From: Facklamia sp050409585
GTDB lineage: Bacteria > Bacillota > Bacilli > Lactobacillales > Aerococcaceae
Length of the DNA: 64,000 bases
NCBI RefSeq assembly: GCF_050409585.1
Contig: NZ_JBNUPE010000011.1
Span: 1-64,000, forward strand
Direction: 5' to 3'
A program made the translations under genes and the position numbers. Numbering within the stretch: position 1 is the first letter of the stretch; the number at the start of each line of letters is the position of its first letter. This document shows, in pieces, positions 16,771 through 26,031 of the stretch. The notes under the pieces are model-generated. The model did not search any database and had not been told where the DNA came from. It was given only the letters and a program-made list of their open reading frames with translations.

Positions 16771-17466
16771 TTAATCAATTTTACTCAGTAAATCGATTAC
16801 CATCTCAGCTGATTTGCGTCCGGCCAATATAATAAATTCATCAAAACTTATTCCAGCTTCTTCATCTGCTTTATCGGAGATTGAACGAATGATAATAAAT
16901 GGTGTTTTTAGAATATAAGCAGCTTGTGCGATAGCCGCTGATTCCATCTCAACTGCTTTTACGTTAGGAAAAACTTGACGAATATTGTTTACTTGTTGAC
17001 TGTCACTAATGAATTGATCTCCTGAAGCAATCAGTCCTCTAATTGCGGTTTGTCCTTTCTCTTTAGCCAATCGATAGGCCAATTGACTGATATCTTCATC
17101 TGGTTGATATATTGTCGGCATGCCAGCCATTTGACCTTGGTCGTATCCAAAGACTAAAAGGTTTACATCGTGGTGGATTAAACCATCAGCAATCACCAAG
17201 TCACCCACTGATAAGTCTGGTGACAGACCTCCGGCACTTCCAGTGTTTATAATTAAATCCACCTCAAAATGATCAACCATTAAAACAGTTGAAAGGCTAG
17301 CATTAACTTTTCCAATTCCTGATTGAACTAGGACAACTTCTTTACCACTCAATCTTCCTTGATAAAACTCAAAGCCATAGTAATTATGAACTTCTAAATT
17401 TGATAGTTCATTTTTTAAGAGACGAATTTCTTCTTCCATTGCACCAATAATTCCAATTTTCTTCAT
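16771..17466 (-). CDS. mtnN: 5'-methylthioadenosine/S-adenosylhomocysteine nucleosidase
   Basis: Nucleosidase (Pfs) of 231 residues, cleaving adenine from methylthioadenosine and S-adenosylhomocysteine; the second reaction feeds LuxS where that exists. The N-terminus KIGIIGAMEEEI with its active-site Glu, the loop GSAGGLSPDLSVGD, the VEMESAAIAQ block with the ribose-binding Met-Glu, and SDKADEEA with the catalytic Asp are all present. It is the last gene of a three-gene unit after a nudix hydrolase and a tail-anchored protein, an order also known in streptococci. Confidence 0.97.
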   Translation of the reverse strand: MKKIGIIGAMEEEIRLLKNELSNLEVHNYYGFEFYQGRLSGKEVVLVQSGIGKVNASLSTVLMVDHFEVDLIINTGSAGGLSPDLSVGDLVIADGLIHHDVNLLVFGYDQGQMAGMPTIYQPDEDISQLAYRLAKEKGQTAIRGLIASGDQFISDSQQVNNIRQVFPNVKAVEMESAAIAQAAYILKTPFIIIRSISDKADEEAGISFDEFIILAGRKSAEMVIDLLSKID

Positions 17467-17479
17467 CTAACCACCCCTC

Positions 17480-17980
17480 CTATGCCAAAAAAGCGATTAA
17501 CAAAACTAAGACTAATAGAACACCTACTATGATAATGCCATTATTTAAAAAACGGTCAATTTTAGCTGAATATTTAGCTCTTTTTCTAATAGAACTATTA
17601 TCTTCCCCCATTGATTGATGGTGATAATCCTCGAGTGAACTTGCTTGGTCTTTATCAACTGATTGCTCATTAAAAGCTTTGTATACTCCATCTCCTTCTG
17701 CATCCATCTCATTAGTCATGTCAAAGTCATTCTGACTATCAAATTGTGAAGTCACTTCCTCATAATAATTTGGATAAGGTTGTGAATCATCCATCGCTTC
17801 TGCCCGATTAACAAATTCGTGGTAGAGCTCACTATCTTCTGAATAGATCGACCGATCAAAGGAATCCACTTGATTGTTTGAAGAAGGCTGATGATTTAAA
17901 CGATCATTTCCTTCTTGCTCATAATTTAAATAAGCTTGATAATCGTCGTGTTTTTTCTTTTTGCTTGAAAATAGTCCCAT
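17480..17980 (-). CDS. unknown tail-anchored acidic protein
   Basis: I do not recognise a family. The 166 residues start with a basic patch (SSKKKKHD), continue with a long polar and acidic region poor in predicted structure (many Asp, Glu, Gln, Asn, Ser), then a basic stretch (SIRKRAKYSAKID) and a single hydrophobic C-terminal helix (about residues 147-166) that ends the protein. That layout suggests a protein anchored by its tail with a disordered cytoplasmic part. It is 2 bases from the nudix gene and 13 from mtnN, so it is clearly cotranscribed. Streptococci carry an unnamed membrane protein at the same place. Confidence 0.8.
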   Translation of the reverse strand: MGLFSSKKKKHDDYQAYLNYEQEGNDRLNHQPSSNNQVDSFDRSIYSEDSELYHEFVNRAEAMDDSQPYPNYYEEVTSQFDSQNDFDMTNEMDAEGDGVYKAFNEQSVDKDQASSLEDYHHQSMGEDNSSIRKRAKYSAKIDRFLNNGIIIVGVLLVLVLLIAFLA

Positions 17981-17982
17981 AA

Positions 17983-18564
17983 CTAAACCTCCAAACTATT
18001 TAACCAAATGCTTAAAGCATATAAAGTTTTTAAATCAATGATTTCACCATTATTAATCATTTCCCTCACTTGTTGGGCCGTAAATAAGTAATGCGAAACT
18101 TCTTCATTTTCATCTTGATCTAGCTTTTCTTTTGCCTCTTCAATGGATTTAGCAAAGAAAAGGTATATGGCCTCATCAATATAACCCGGTGAAATATAAA
18201 ATTTAGAATTAAATATCCACTCTGCTGAAGCGTAACCAGTTTCTTCATTTAACTCACGTTTGGCGGCTATAAGAGGCTCTTCGAGTTGACCTTCTACTTG
18301 ATCGATAATTCCAGCTGGGATTTCGTAAATTTCATCAGCAATAGCCGGACGATACTGTTTAACCAGGACAACTTCATTATTTTTTGTTTCAGCTAATATA
18401 CCCACTGCTGGCAGGTGATGAATCAACTCACGTTTTGCCGTTTGACCGTTGGGTAGACGTACTTCATTTTGATAGAGTTGTAAAATGGCCCCATCGTAGA
18501 TTTGGTTAACAGATAGTGTTTCATTATTTTTGATAAATGAAATTGTCTCTGCCTTATCTTTCAT
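17983..18564 (-). CDS. nudF: nudix hydrolase, ADP-ribose pyrophosphatase type
   Basis: Protein of about 193 residues. The nudix box AAKRELNEETGY is at about residues 100-111, preceded by the PAGIID strand typical of ADP-ribose/sugar-nucleotide pyrophosphatases; the loop between them is a few residues longer than in the minimal box. It should hydrolyse ADP-ribose or a similar dinucleotide. The frame continues to a GTG at 18,573, but that codon lies in the ribosome site GAGGTG of the ATG at 18,564, which I therefore prefer. First gene of the unit ending in mtnN. Confidence 0.92.
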   Translation of the reverse strand: MKDKAETISFIKNNETLSVNQIYDGAILQLYQNEVRLPNGQTAKRELIHHLPAVGILAETKNNEVVLVKQYRPAIADEIYEIPAGIIDQVEGQLEEPLIAAKRELNEETGYASAEWIFNSKFYISPGYIDEAIYLFFAKSIEEAKEKLDQDENEEVSHYLFTAQQVREMINNGEIIDLKTLYALSIWLNSLEV

Positions 18565-18610
18565 AATTTTCACCTCTTAAAACTATTTCCTTAGCTATTA
18601 ATTCCTACTC

Positions 18611-18639
18611 AGTTTAGCGACTACTATTCTTTCTTTCAA
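18611..18639 (-). promoter_or_regulatory. candidate promoter of the nudF-mtnN unit
   Basis: -35 TTGAAA, 17-base spacer, -10 TAAACT, about 47 bases before the nudF start. Confidence 0.45.
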
Positions 18640-18736
18640 GTCTTTTCAATGGTTAAGTTTAAGAATAGGCCTCAAGTCCGATAAGACTTTTTTCTAGTTA
18701 TGGTATTCTAAAATTAAGAAAAGGGAGGTTGCAATC

Positions 18737-19864
18737 ATGTTAGCTTTAATCAATATAATTTTTATATTCTTATTAGCAGGCCCTCTGCTAAATATTGTTC
18801 GCAAATTCAATCTTTTTGTTAAAAAAGGAAATCATTTATCTGATATTTGGACGGTTACTTTGAAGAAAAATATCCTTGCCTTACTTACTTTAATTGTGAT
18901 GGAGCATGTTTTAACATTCATTTTTTATAATAGCTACTATATAATGGCCCTCGTCTATTCCACTTTAGCTATTGTTGCCGGATGGCTTCTCTTAGCCTTT
19001 CTCTTTTACTTTATTCGTAAAATAAATTCTGCGGCATGGATTTGGTTTTTCTATTATGTTGGTCAAGTCCTCACCTTATTAGTGGGTCTGACTATTGCTA
19101 GTAGTCAATCCCAATCTTATGGCTATATTGGTTTAGAGAGTTATTTTACTGCTTCTGCCATTAGCTTATATTATCTAAGCATTGCTATTCTATTTTGTTC
19201 AGCTGGGGTTGCTTTTTTAGCGCTTATAACAAAACCGAATACATTTAAAACCCACAGGAAGTCATTTTTCCATCCTACTCACAAAAAGCCTAGTCGCAAC
19301 ATGCTAGAGCATTATCAAGCAGCAGGCTTAAGTAAACAAGAAATTGAAGCTTTCAGAAGTCAAATGGCTGATTCGCGTAAACAGATTATTAATATTGAAG
19401 CCAACTTTCAAAAAACGGCTAAAATGCGCGCCATTGAAATCCGACACAATATCGTCAAAGTTTCAAAGAATTACTTTAAAGATATCGTTGAAGAGCCCAA
19501 TCGTCGACTGGATGCTTCTGATTTCCTCATCAATTATCTTCCACAGTTAGACGATCTATTAGAAAAATATAATGAAATTAATTCACATGTGGCAAAAAAT
19601 AAGCAAAGCTATTTAATTTTAGAAAAAAGTGCCCAAACAATCGATCAGTTGAGTCAAGAAATTGTTGAGGATTATTTGAAATTTCACTCCGAAACCTATC
19701 AAGAATTGGAAGATGGCTTGAAACTAGCCGACCGAATGTTACATAATGAATCTAATAATCAAACAAATCGATTCAGCCAAAATTCAAAAAAATCTAAAAT
19801 GGATAATTTTGATATGGATGACCCTTTTGAAGAGCTTAAAGAACTAGATAATGAAGGAGAATAA
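18737..19864 (+). CDS. xpaC: XpaC-like membrane protein
   Basis: Protein of 375 residues. The first 170 or so hold several hydrophobic segments (about 2-17, 40-60, 63-90, 97-121 and 145-168). The rest is a charged helical domain with the pattern LINYLPQLDDLLEKYNEI that marks the family described as 5-bromo-4-chloroindolyl phosphate hydrolysis protein XpaC; true enzyme activity is doubtful. It is followed by telA with a 4-base gap, the usual pairing in Firmicutes, and is transcribed opposite to the genes on both sides. A GGGAGG site precedes the ATG; an extended -10 TGGTATTCT lies about 30 bases upstream. Confidence 0.82.
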   Translation: MLALINIIFIFLLAGPLLNIVRKFNLFVKKGNHLSDIWTVTLKKNILALLTLIVMEHVLTFIFYNSYYIMALVYSTLAIVAGWLLLAFLFYFIRKINSAAWIWFFYYVGQVLTLLVGLTIASSQSQSYGYIGLESYFTASAISLYYLSIAILFCSAGVAFLALITKPNTFKTHRKSFFHPTHKKPSRNMLEHYQAAGLSKQEIEAFRSQMADSRKQIINIEANFQKTAKMRAIEIRHNIVKVSKNYFKDIVEEPNRRLDASDFLINYLPQLDDLLEKYNEINSHVAKNKQSYLILEKSAQTIDQLSQEIVEDYLKFHSETYQELEDGLKLADRMLHNESNNQTNRFSQNSKKSKMDNFDMDDPFEELKELDNEGE

Positions 19865-19868
19865 AGCG

Positions 19869-21146
19869 ATGAATGAACTAAACTCAAATAATCAGGATTT
19901 AACTCAAGCCACTTCTTTTGATGAAATTGATGATCTTCTGACGGATCCCTTTGACCAAGAAGAAGATCGGATTGAACCCATTCAATCTTTGCAAAGCGAA
20001 TTATCAAAAGCTTCAATTCTTTCACAGAAAAAAGTTACCAATGAGAAAACAATTGACCGCTTGAGTAAAAATCGTCAAGCTCAAGCACGTAAACTCGCCC
20101 AGCAGATTGACGAGAAAAACCTTTCTGCTGTTATCACCTATGGGGCTAAAGCACAAAAGCGTTTGTCAGAATTCTCCCATTCAATGCTACATAATGTCCA
20201 ACTTAAAGATACGGGTGAAGTCGGTGATGTTTTAACGGATTTAATGACTACCTTACAACAGTCGAATCCTAAGGAGTTAACCAGTCGACCTAATCTTTTT
20301 CAAAAAGTTTTTGGCCAAGTCCGTACCTCCATCTCTGATACCCAAATGAAATATCAAAAAATCGGTAATCAATTAGACAAAGTCGTTATTCGTTTAGAAA
20401 GAGAAAAAAACGAATTACTCAATGACAATATGATGTTAGAAACACTCTATCAAAAGAACAAAGACTACTTTGAGGCTTTAAATGTCTATATTGCAGCGGG
20501 TGAAGTTAAAATTGAAGAATTACAATCCAAAACGATTCCTCAAGCTATTAAAAAAGCTCAAGAAAGCAATAGCCAAATGGATGTGCAGGAAGTCCATGAC
20601 CTTAACCAATTTTTAGATCGTTTAGACAAACGCACCCATGATCTAAGACTTACCCGTCAAATGACTATCCAGCAAGCTCCACAAATTCGGATGATTCAAA
20701 ATACTAACCAAGCCTTGGCTGAAAAAATTCAAGCCTCTGTTCATACCTCTATTCCTCTTTGGGAAAATCAAATTACCATTGCCCTTGCACTTTTGAGACA
20801 GCAAGACGCTGCCACTTCTCAAAGAATGGTCTCAGAAACAACCAATGATTTGTTACGTCGCAATTCCGCTATGCTGAAACAATCGGCCATTGATACAGCT
20901 AGAGAAACTGAAAGAGGTATTATCGATATCGAAACCTTACAAAAAACGCAGGCTGATTTGATCGAAACGATTGAAACAACATTACAAATTCAAGCTGAAG
21001 GACGACAGCAAAGACAAGCCGCTCAAATAGAATTAGAATCAATGGAAAGTCAACTGCAAGAACGGTTATTAGCTATTTCAAATGAACAAAAACAACAAGC
21101 TATGAATCCTAAAACGTCACAAGATAATTATTTTGATGATTTTTAA
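19869..21146 (+). CDS. telA: TelA/KlaA toxic-anion-resistance family protein
   Basis: Protein of about 425 residues, almost wholly helical with coiled-coil character and no membrane segment. The core contains the family pattern with DTGEVGDVLTDLM (about residues 112-124), LDKVVIRLEREKNELL and RMIQNTNQALAEKIQASV. TelA proteins were named for tellurite resistance, and in Listeria the relative affects resistance to cell-envelope antimicrobials; the molecular action is unknown. The ATG at 19,869 has AAGGAGA 9 bases upstream, better than the ATG at 19,851, which overlaps xpaC. The operon ends in two terminators. Confidence 0.9.
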   Translation: MNELNSNNQDLTQATSFDEIDDLLTDPFDQEEDRIEPIQSLQSELSKASILSQKKVTNEKTIDRLSKNRQAQARKLAQQIDEKNLSAVITYGAKAQKRLSEFSHSMLHNVQLKDTGEVGDVLTDLMTTLQQSNPKELTSRPNLFQKVFGQVRTSISDTQMKYQKIGNQLDKVVIRLEREKNELLNDNMMLETLYQKNKDYFEALNVYIAAGEVKIEELQSKTIPQAIKKAQESNSQMDVQEVHDLNQFLDRLDKRTHDLRLTRQMTIQQAPQIRMIQNTNQALAEKIQASVHTSIPLWENQITIALALLRQQDAATSQRMVSETTNDLLRRNSAMLKQSAIDTARETERGIIDIETLQKTQADLIETIETTLQIQAEGRQQRQAAQIELESMESQLQERLLAISNEQKQQAMNPKTSQDNYFDDF

Positions 21147-21285
21147 TTTTTACTTTAAACACTCTTTAGGAGTATTAAAAGAAACTAGGTAAAAAGTCCT
21201 AAATACGACAAAAATCAGCCCATTATCTAGGAATTTCCCCAGCTTTTAGGGCTTGTTATTCACTATTTTTATTTATTAAACGACA

Positions 21286-21324
21286 AAAACAGTGGCGAAT
21301 CTCATATCAATTCGCCACTGTTTT
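21286..21324 (+). terminator. bidirectional terminator between telA and ileS
   Basis: Perfect 15-base stem AAAACAGTGGCGAAT/ATTCGCCACTGTTTT with A and U tracts on both sides. It can end telA on the plus strand and ileS on the minus strand. Confidence 0.9.
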
Positions 21325-21326
21325 TT

Positions 21327-21350
21327 AGGGCTTTGGCCCTGTCTTTTTTT
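21327..21350 (+). terminator. second terminator after telA
   Basis: AGGGC/GCCCT hairpin with a 4-base loop, then GTC and seven U, on the plus strand only. It stands directly behind the stronger stem-loop. Confidence 0.65.
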
Positions 21351-21357
21351 TATAAAG

Positions 21358-24147
21358 TTATTCCTTATTCTCAAAATATTCAGGATAGTCCGCTTTCACA
21401 ATTTCATGGCAGCGATGACAAAGTTCTTCTGCTCCTTCAATTGTGCCGACTTCTGGTCTTACTGCACGACAACGATCACAAACATCTCCTTTTGCAAAAT
21501 CAACTTTCACGGCATAATCTTCAAACGAATGTGCATCTTGTGGTGCTTGATTAATGGATTGAACGTTTAATTGTGATACAGTAAATAATTGTGCAGGCTG
21601 ATCACTTAGTAAATCGAAGGCTTTTTGATCTTCTTCATTAATATATAGTGAAACGGCTGCCTCAAAGGATTTCTTAATTGCCTGTTCTGGCTGATTCTTA
21701 GCTTCTTCGAGAGCCTTGTTTACTCCTGTTTGTAATTTAAAAAAGACATCCCATTTAGCAACAATCTCTCTAGCTTGCTCAAGCTGTTCTGCCTTAGGCA
21801 TTTCAGCTAATTGAATAAAACCATCTACCGCTGGTAAATCTTTCCATGCTTCTTCAGCTGTATGTACAATTAATGGTGTCAATAAAATTAACATATCATG
21901 AACTATTTGATAAATCACTGTTTGCATAGAACGACGCGCATGGCTATCTTTAGCTTCAATATATACAATATCTTTAGCCACATTTAAATAGAAAGCTGAA
22001 AGATCAGAAGAAATAAAGTTCATAGTGCGCTTATAAAGTTCTGGGAACCTATACTTGTCATAAGCTTCTAAGATATCCGCTTTAAACAAGTTAAAGTTAG
22101 CATTCATATATTGATCGAGATTGGTGAGTTCTTCCTTAGGAACGGCATTTTCAGCTGGATGATAATCATTCACAAGACCTAACATAAAACGAAGCGTGTT
22201 ACGAATCTTACGATAGGATTCAGAGACTTGTTTGAGGATTTCATTAGAGACACGTACATCAGCTTCATAGTCCACAGAAGCGACCCACAAACGAATAATA
22301 TCTGCTCCTAAATCATTCATTACTTCAACTGGATCAATAACATTTCCTAAAGACTTAGACATCTTTTGACCCTTACCGTCATTTACAAAACCTTGTGAAA
22401 GAACCGCCTTGTATGGTGGGAAACCATTGACAGCCACAGAGGTAGTGAACGATGAGTTAAACCAACCACGATATTGGTCAGAACCTTCAAGGTATAAATC
22501 AGCTGGGAAGTTTAAATCTTCTCGCGCTTGTAAAACGCCAGCATACGATGTACCCGAATCGAACCATACATCCATAATATCCATTTCTTTTGTAAATTGA
22601 CCATTTGGCGAAGCAGGATGTTGGAAGCCTTCTGGTAAAAGGTCTTTTGCCTCCCACTCAAACCAAATGTTCGTTCCATGTTCTTCTACTAAATCGGCTA
22701 CATGATTGACAATATCTAATTCTAAAATAGCTTCTCCGTTTTCTGCGTAGAAAATTGGTAAAGGCACTCCCCAAACACGTTGACGAGAAATTACCCAGTC
22801 GCCACGGTCACGAATCATATTATAAATACGACGTTTACCCGATGGATGGTGCCAAGTGACTGCATTTTCAACATTATCAAGCAGTTCTTCACGGAATTTA
22901 TCAATCGAAGCAAACCATTGAGGCGTTGCACGGTAGATAACCGGCTTTTTAGTTCGCCAATCGTGCGGATAAGAGTGAACAAATTCTGAATAATGCAAGA
23001 GGCTACCATTTTCTTTTAAGGTCTTAACAATTTGCTTTTGACCTTTCAAATAAAAGACACCTTCCAAACCAGGCGCTTCTTTTGTAAAATGTCCTCTGCC
23101 ATCTACTGGCGACAAAATATCCAAACCATACTCTAAACCAATCCAATAGTCATCTTCACCGTGACCAGGAGCCGTATGAACTAATCCCGTACCTGTTTCT
23201 AAAGTAACATGATCGCCTACCATTAGTAAGGATTCACGGTCATAGAATGGGTGTTGAGCAGTCAAACGGTCAAAATCTTGCCCCTTATAATGTGCTTCGA
23301 CTGGATAATTTTCCCATTCAAGCGTCGATGCTACTACTTCTAATAAATCTTCAGCGACAATAAAGTGACGGTCGCCAACTGCGACTTGCACATAATTAGC
23401 CTGTCCTAAAACAGAAATCCCTAGGTTAGCAGGTAATGTCCATGGTGTAGTCGTCCAAATAATAAATTCTGCTTCTTGAGGAAGGATGCCACCACCGTCT
23501 TTCACTTTGAAAGCTACATAAATTGAAGGTGAGCTTACGTCTTGATATTCAACTTCAGCTTCAGCTAATGAAGATTCTGACGACCAGGACCAGTATACCG
23601 GCTTCGCACCTTTATAGATATAGCCTTTATCAGCCATTTGTCCAAAAATACGTAATTGCTGTGCTTCATATTTAGGTTGCAAAGTTAAGTATGGGTTTTC
23701 CCAATCTCCATTAACTCCCAAGCGCATAAAGCTTTCTTTTTGACCTTCAACTTGTTTTAAAGCATAGGCTTCGCAAAGTTTACGAAATTCTGCTGTTGAG
23801 TGTTCTTTACGATTCACACCTTCATTCTTCTGTAAGGCTGACTCAATTGGTAAACCATGAGTATCCCAACCAGGGACATATGGAGAATAATGGCCTGTCA
23901 TTGAACGAAAACGTGTAATAAAGTCTTTTGAAACTTTATTGAAAGCATGTCCCATATGTACGCGACCATTGGCATATGGCGGACCATCGTGTAGAATCCA
24001 TGGTTCTGAATCCATATTTTTTTCTAACATTTTGTGATAAACATCAGCTTCTTGCCATTCTTTTTGTAAGCTTACCTCTTTAACAGGAAGATTCGCTCGC
24101 ATATCAAAGGATGTTTTTCCAAGGTGCAAAGTATCTTTTAATTTCAT
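21358..24147 (-). CDS. ileS: isoleucine-tRNA ligase
   Basis: Class I synthetase of 929 residues. The HIGH motif is GRVHMGHAF (about 61-69), KMSKS is at 595-599, the editing domain with TTTPWTLPAN lies between them, and a zinc finger with two Cys pairs (CDRC and CHRC) forms the C-terminus. The bacterial-type sequence suggests sensitivity to mupirocin, but that is not proven by reading. Its T-box leader and strong promoter lie between it and divIVA, the gene order conserved in Lactobacillales. Confidence 0.98.
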   Translation of the reverse strand: MKLKDTLHLGKTSFDMRANLPVKEVSLQKEWQEADVYHKMLEKNMDSEPWILHDGPPYANGRVHMGHAFNKVSKDFITRFRSMTGHYSPYVPGWDTHGLPIESALQKNEGVNRKEHSTAEFRKLCEAYALKQVEGQKESFMRLGVNGDWENPYLTLQPKYEAQQLRIFGQMADKGYIYKGAKPVYWSWSSESSLAEAEVEYQDVSSPSIYVAFKVKDGGGILPQEAEFIIWTTTPWTLPANLGISVLGQANYVQVAVGDRHFIVAEDLLEVVASTLEWENYPVEAHYKGQDFDRLTAQHPFYDRESLLMVGDHVTLETGTGLVHTAPGHGEDDYWIGLEYGLDILSPVDGRGHFTKEAPGLEGVFYLKGQKQIVKTLKENGSLLHYSEFVHSYPHDWRTKKPVIYRATPQWFASIDKFREELLDNVENAVTWHHPSGKRRIYNMIRDRGDWVISRQRVWGVPLPIFYAENGEAILELDIVNHVADLVEEHGTNIWFEWEAKDLLPEGFQHPASPNGQFTKEMDIMDVWFDSGTSYAGVLQAREDLNFPADLYLEGSDQYRGWFNSSFTTSVAVNGFPPYKAVLSQGFVNDGKGQKMSKSLGNVIDPVEVMNDLGADIIRLWVASVDYEADVRVSNEILKQVSESYRKIRNTLRFMLGLVNDYHPAENAVPKEELTNLDQYMNANFNLFKADILEAYDKYRFPELYKRTMNFISSDLSAFYLNVAKDIVYIEAKDSHARRSMQTVIYQIVHDMLILLTPLIVHTAEEAWKDLPAVDGFIQLAEMPKAEQLEQAREIVAKWDVFFKLQTGVNKALEEAKNQPEQAIKKSFEAAVSLYINEEDQKAFDLLSDQPAQLFTVSQLNVQSINQAPQDAHSFEDYAVKVDFAKGDVCDRCRAVRPEVGTIEGAEELCHRCHEIVKADYPEYFENKE

Positions 24148-24165
24148 TAGTTTTCTCCTCTCTAT

Positions 24166-24404
24166 AAAAAAAGCCCCTTCCTAAGAAGGGACGTCAAATA
24201 CGCGGTACCACCCAATTTAATAGTTAAACTATTCACTCTTCATGATAACGCTTTTGAAGCGGATCTAGCTAGTCAACTTTGACTCACTAGTCATTGAATA
24301 GAATGATAAAGAAAGATACAGGGACTCTTGAGCTTGCACCATCCTCAAGTCGCTAATGTATTATATCCATCTTCTTGTTTCTATCTCAGCTTTTACCAAT
24401 AATT
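24166..24404 (-). promoter_or_regulatory. T-box riboswitch of ileS (tRNA-Ile)
   Basis: The T-box core GGGTGGTACCGCG (minus strand, 24,201-24,213) is followed by a terminator with stem CCCTTCT/AGGAAGGGG and seven U at 24,166-24,190. Upstream lies a long stem I region; an AUC triplet in CTGTATCTTTC on its 3' side is my candidate isoleucine specifier. The leader occupies nearly all of the ileS-divIVA gap. Confidence 0.92.
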
Positions 24405-24410
24405 TTCTTA

Positions 24411-24439
24411 ATTATATTAGTCTTCTGTTGGAAGGTCAA
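24411..24439 (-). promoter_or_regulatory. ileS promoter inside the end of divIVA
   Basis: -35 TTGACC, 17-base spacer, consensus -10 TATAAT on the minus strand. The -35 and most of the spacer lie within the last codons of divIVA and its stop codon, so the coding sequence and promoter constrain each other. Confidence 0.8.
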
Positions 24440-25217
24440 TACGAATTGTTTCACCATGTAAGGCTTCATCAGATTTTTCTGCTTCATCAGAGTCTCTATC
24501 TGATGAATGATTTCGTTCAAAAGCCTCTAATTCTTCACGACTTAAAGGCATAGTTTTCATAGACTCAGAAGAATCTTCATCTTTTTCATCCACATGAATT
24601 TCCCTTAAGTCATTCAAATCAAAAACTTGCGTCATAGATAAATCTTCATTTTCTTCACTATCTATGGCTTCAAGCTTAGCATTTTGTTCTAAATCTTCCA
24701 GACGATTACTCGTTACTGATCTTTGTTCACGTGTCTGAGCAGGTGTTAAAGCGGTACCATCAAACAAATCTTCAAATGAAGTGTTATTTACAATGGATAA
24801 TTGATTTTCAATTAAACGACGTAATTCTTGACGATATTTTTTCGTTACACTTCTCAACCTCTCTGCCTCTTCAAAAATTTCATTTGATTGCGCATTCGCT
24901 TCATCAATTACTCGTCCTGCTTCACTTTCAGCTTCATAGAGAATTAATTCTGCTTCCTTACGAGCATTTTGTTTTAGACGTTCTGCTGCTTCTTGTGCAA
25001 TAATAATTGAAGAATTTAAAGATTCTTGTAATTGTGAAAAATAGTCAATTTTATCTTTAGCTTCTGCTAAATCACGCGTTAAATTGTGATTTTCTTCTAG
25101 TTTTTTCTCTAACTCTACGCGCACAATATCTAAAAAATCATTTACTTGTTCTGGATCATAGCCACGGAACTTATTATTAAATTCTTTTTCTAAAATATCA
25201 TTTGGTGTAATTGTCAT
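24417..25217 (-). CDS. divIVA: cell division protein DivIVA
   Basis: Protein of 266 residues. The N-terminal membrane-binding domain reads ITPNDILEKEFNNKFRGYDPEQVNDFLD (in pieces, about residues 3-30), and two long coiled coils follow up to about 145. The last 120 residues are acidic and probably disordered. DivIVA binds curved membrane at septa and poles and recruits division or wall enzymes. It is the last gene of the division cluster, 25 bases after ylmH; the ileS promoter is embedded in its 3' end. Confidence 0.96.
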   Translation of the reverse strand: MTITPNDILEKEFNNKFRGYDPEQVNDFLDIVRVELEKKLEENHNLTRDLAEAKDKIDYFSQLQESLNSSIIIAQEAAERLKQNARKEAELILYEAESEAGRVIDEANAQSNEIFEEAERLRSVTKKYRQELRRLIENQLSIVNNTSFEDLFDGTALTPAQTREQRSVTSNRLEDLEQNAKLEAIDSEENEDLSMTQVFDLNDLREIHVDEKDEDSSESMKTMPLSREELEAFERNHSSDRDSDEAEKSDEALHGETIRIDLPTED

Positions 25218-25242
25218 AAAGATCCTTCCTTTTTTATAAATT

Positions 25243-26028
25243 TTACGATACTTTTAACAAATCAATGGATAGTCTAAAATTATCTTTTTTCGTTTTACCA
25301 TCTACTGACTGAATACGAAAGCGCCCAAAATGCCTGAGTGAAACAATATCAGAAATACCAACCAAAGTATCACTTCGATCTATCTCAGTAAAATTAATTT
25401 TAACTTGTCCTGCTTTAACTGCATCCTTGGCTCTTTGGCGCGAAATATTATATACCTTAGATATTAAACTATCTAATCTCAGAGAAGATACAATGACTGT
25501 TGCTTCTTCCCATTCATCAATCGATTGCAAAAGGTTCCCTCGTTTTATGGGATTCAAATGGACTCCTACATTGGCTATTTTTTTTACTTCATCCATTAAA
25601 TAAGTTTGCATTTTTAAATCAACTACTAGCTGCCATGCCTGACTATCAGTGATAATATCTCCTATCCTTCCCCGCTCAATCCCTGTTGAGAGAATGGTTC
25701 CAAGTATTTTACCATGAGACAGTTCAGCAAATTTAATGGGGTAAGTAATTTCTAAGAATCCTAATTCTAAATCTGCTAAATCCAATAGATAGTAGTTAGG
25801 ATAGATTAAGGCTCTCTTACGCTCACTTTCTTCATATCCTCCATCTAAATGATAATTCATCTCATCACGGCCGTTAACAATGTTTTTTAGAATAGTTGCT
25901 TCTCTCGGCGTTAAAAAAGATGTTAAGACGGGAGTATAAAGACGGTCAACTTGATCGATCCAATCATAAACTTGGTCTACAAAAGGAATTTCTTCCTTAC
26001 GATAATGCTGATAAATAGACTCTTTCAT
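25243..26028 (-). CDS. ylmH: YlmH-type S4-domain RNA-binding protein
   Basis: Protein of 261 residues with an S4 RNA-binding domain at about residues 182-245 (LDSLISKVYNISRQRAKDAVKAG). The N-terminal part matches YlmH of Gram-positive division clusters, including the FLTPREATIL block. Recent work on Bacillus YlmH links it to rescue of stalled ribosomes by binding peptidyl-tRNA complexes. It is 3 bases from yggT and 25 from divIVA, so it belongs to the cotranscribed ylm block. Confidence 0.93.
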   Translation of the reverse strand: MKESIYQHYRKEEIPFVDQVYDWIDQVDRLYTPVLTSFLTPREATILKNIVNGRDEMNYHLDGGYEESERKRALIYPNYYLLDLADLELGFLEITYPIKFAELSHGKILGTILSTGIERGRIGDIITDSQAWQLVVDLKMQTYLMDEVKKIANVGVHLNPIKRGNLLQSIDEWEEATVIVSSLRLDSLISKVYNISRQRAKDAVKAGQVKINFTEIDRSDTLVGISDIVSLRHFGRFRIQSVDGKTKKDNFRLSIDLLKVS

Positions 26029-26031
26029 TTA

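Noticed and set aside
19759..20025. Minus-strand open frame of 88 codons across the xpaC-telA junction
   Set aside because: Antisense to two well-supported genes and without initiation signals.
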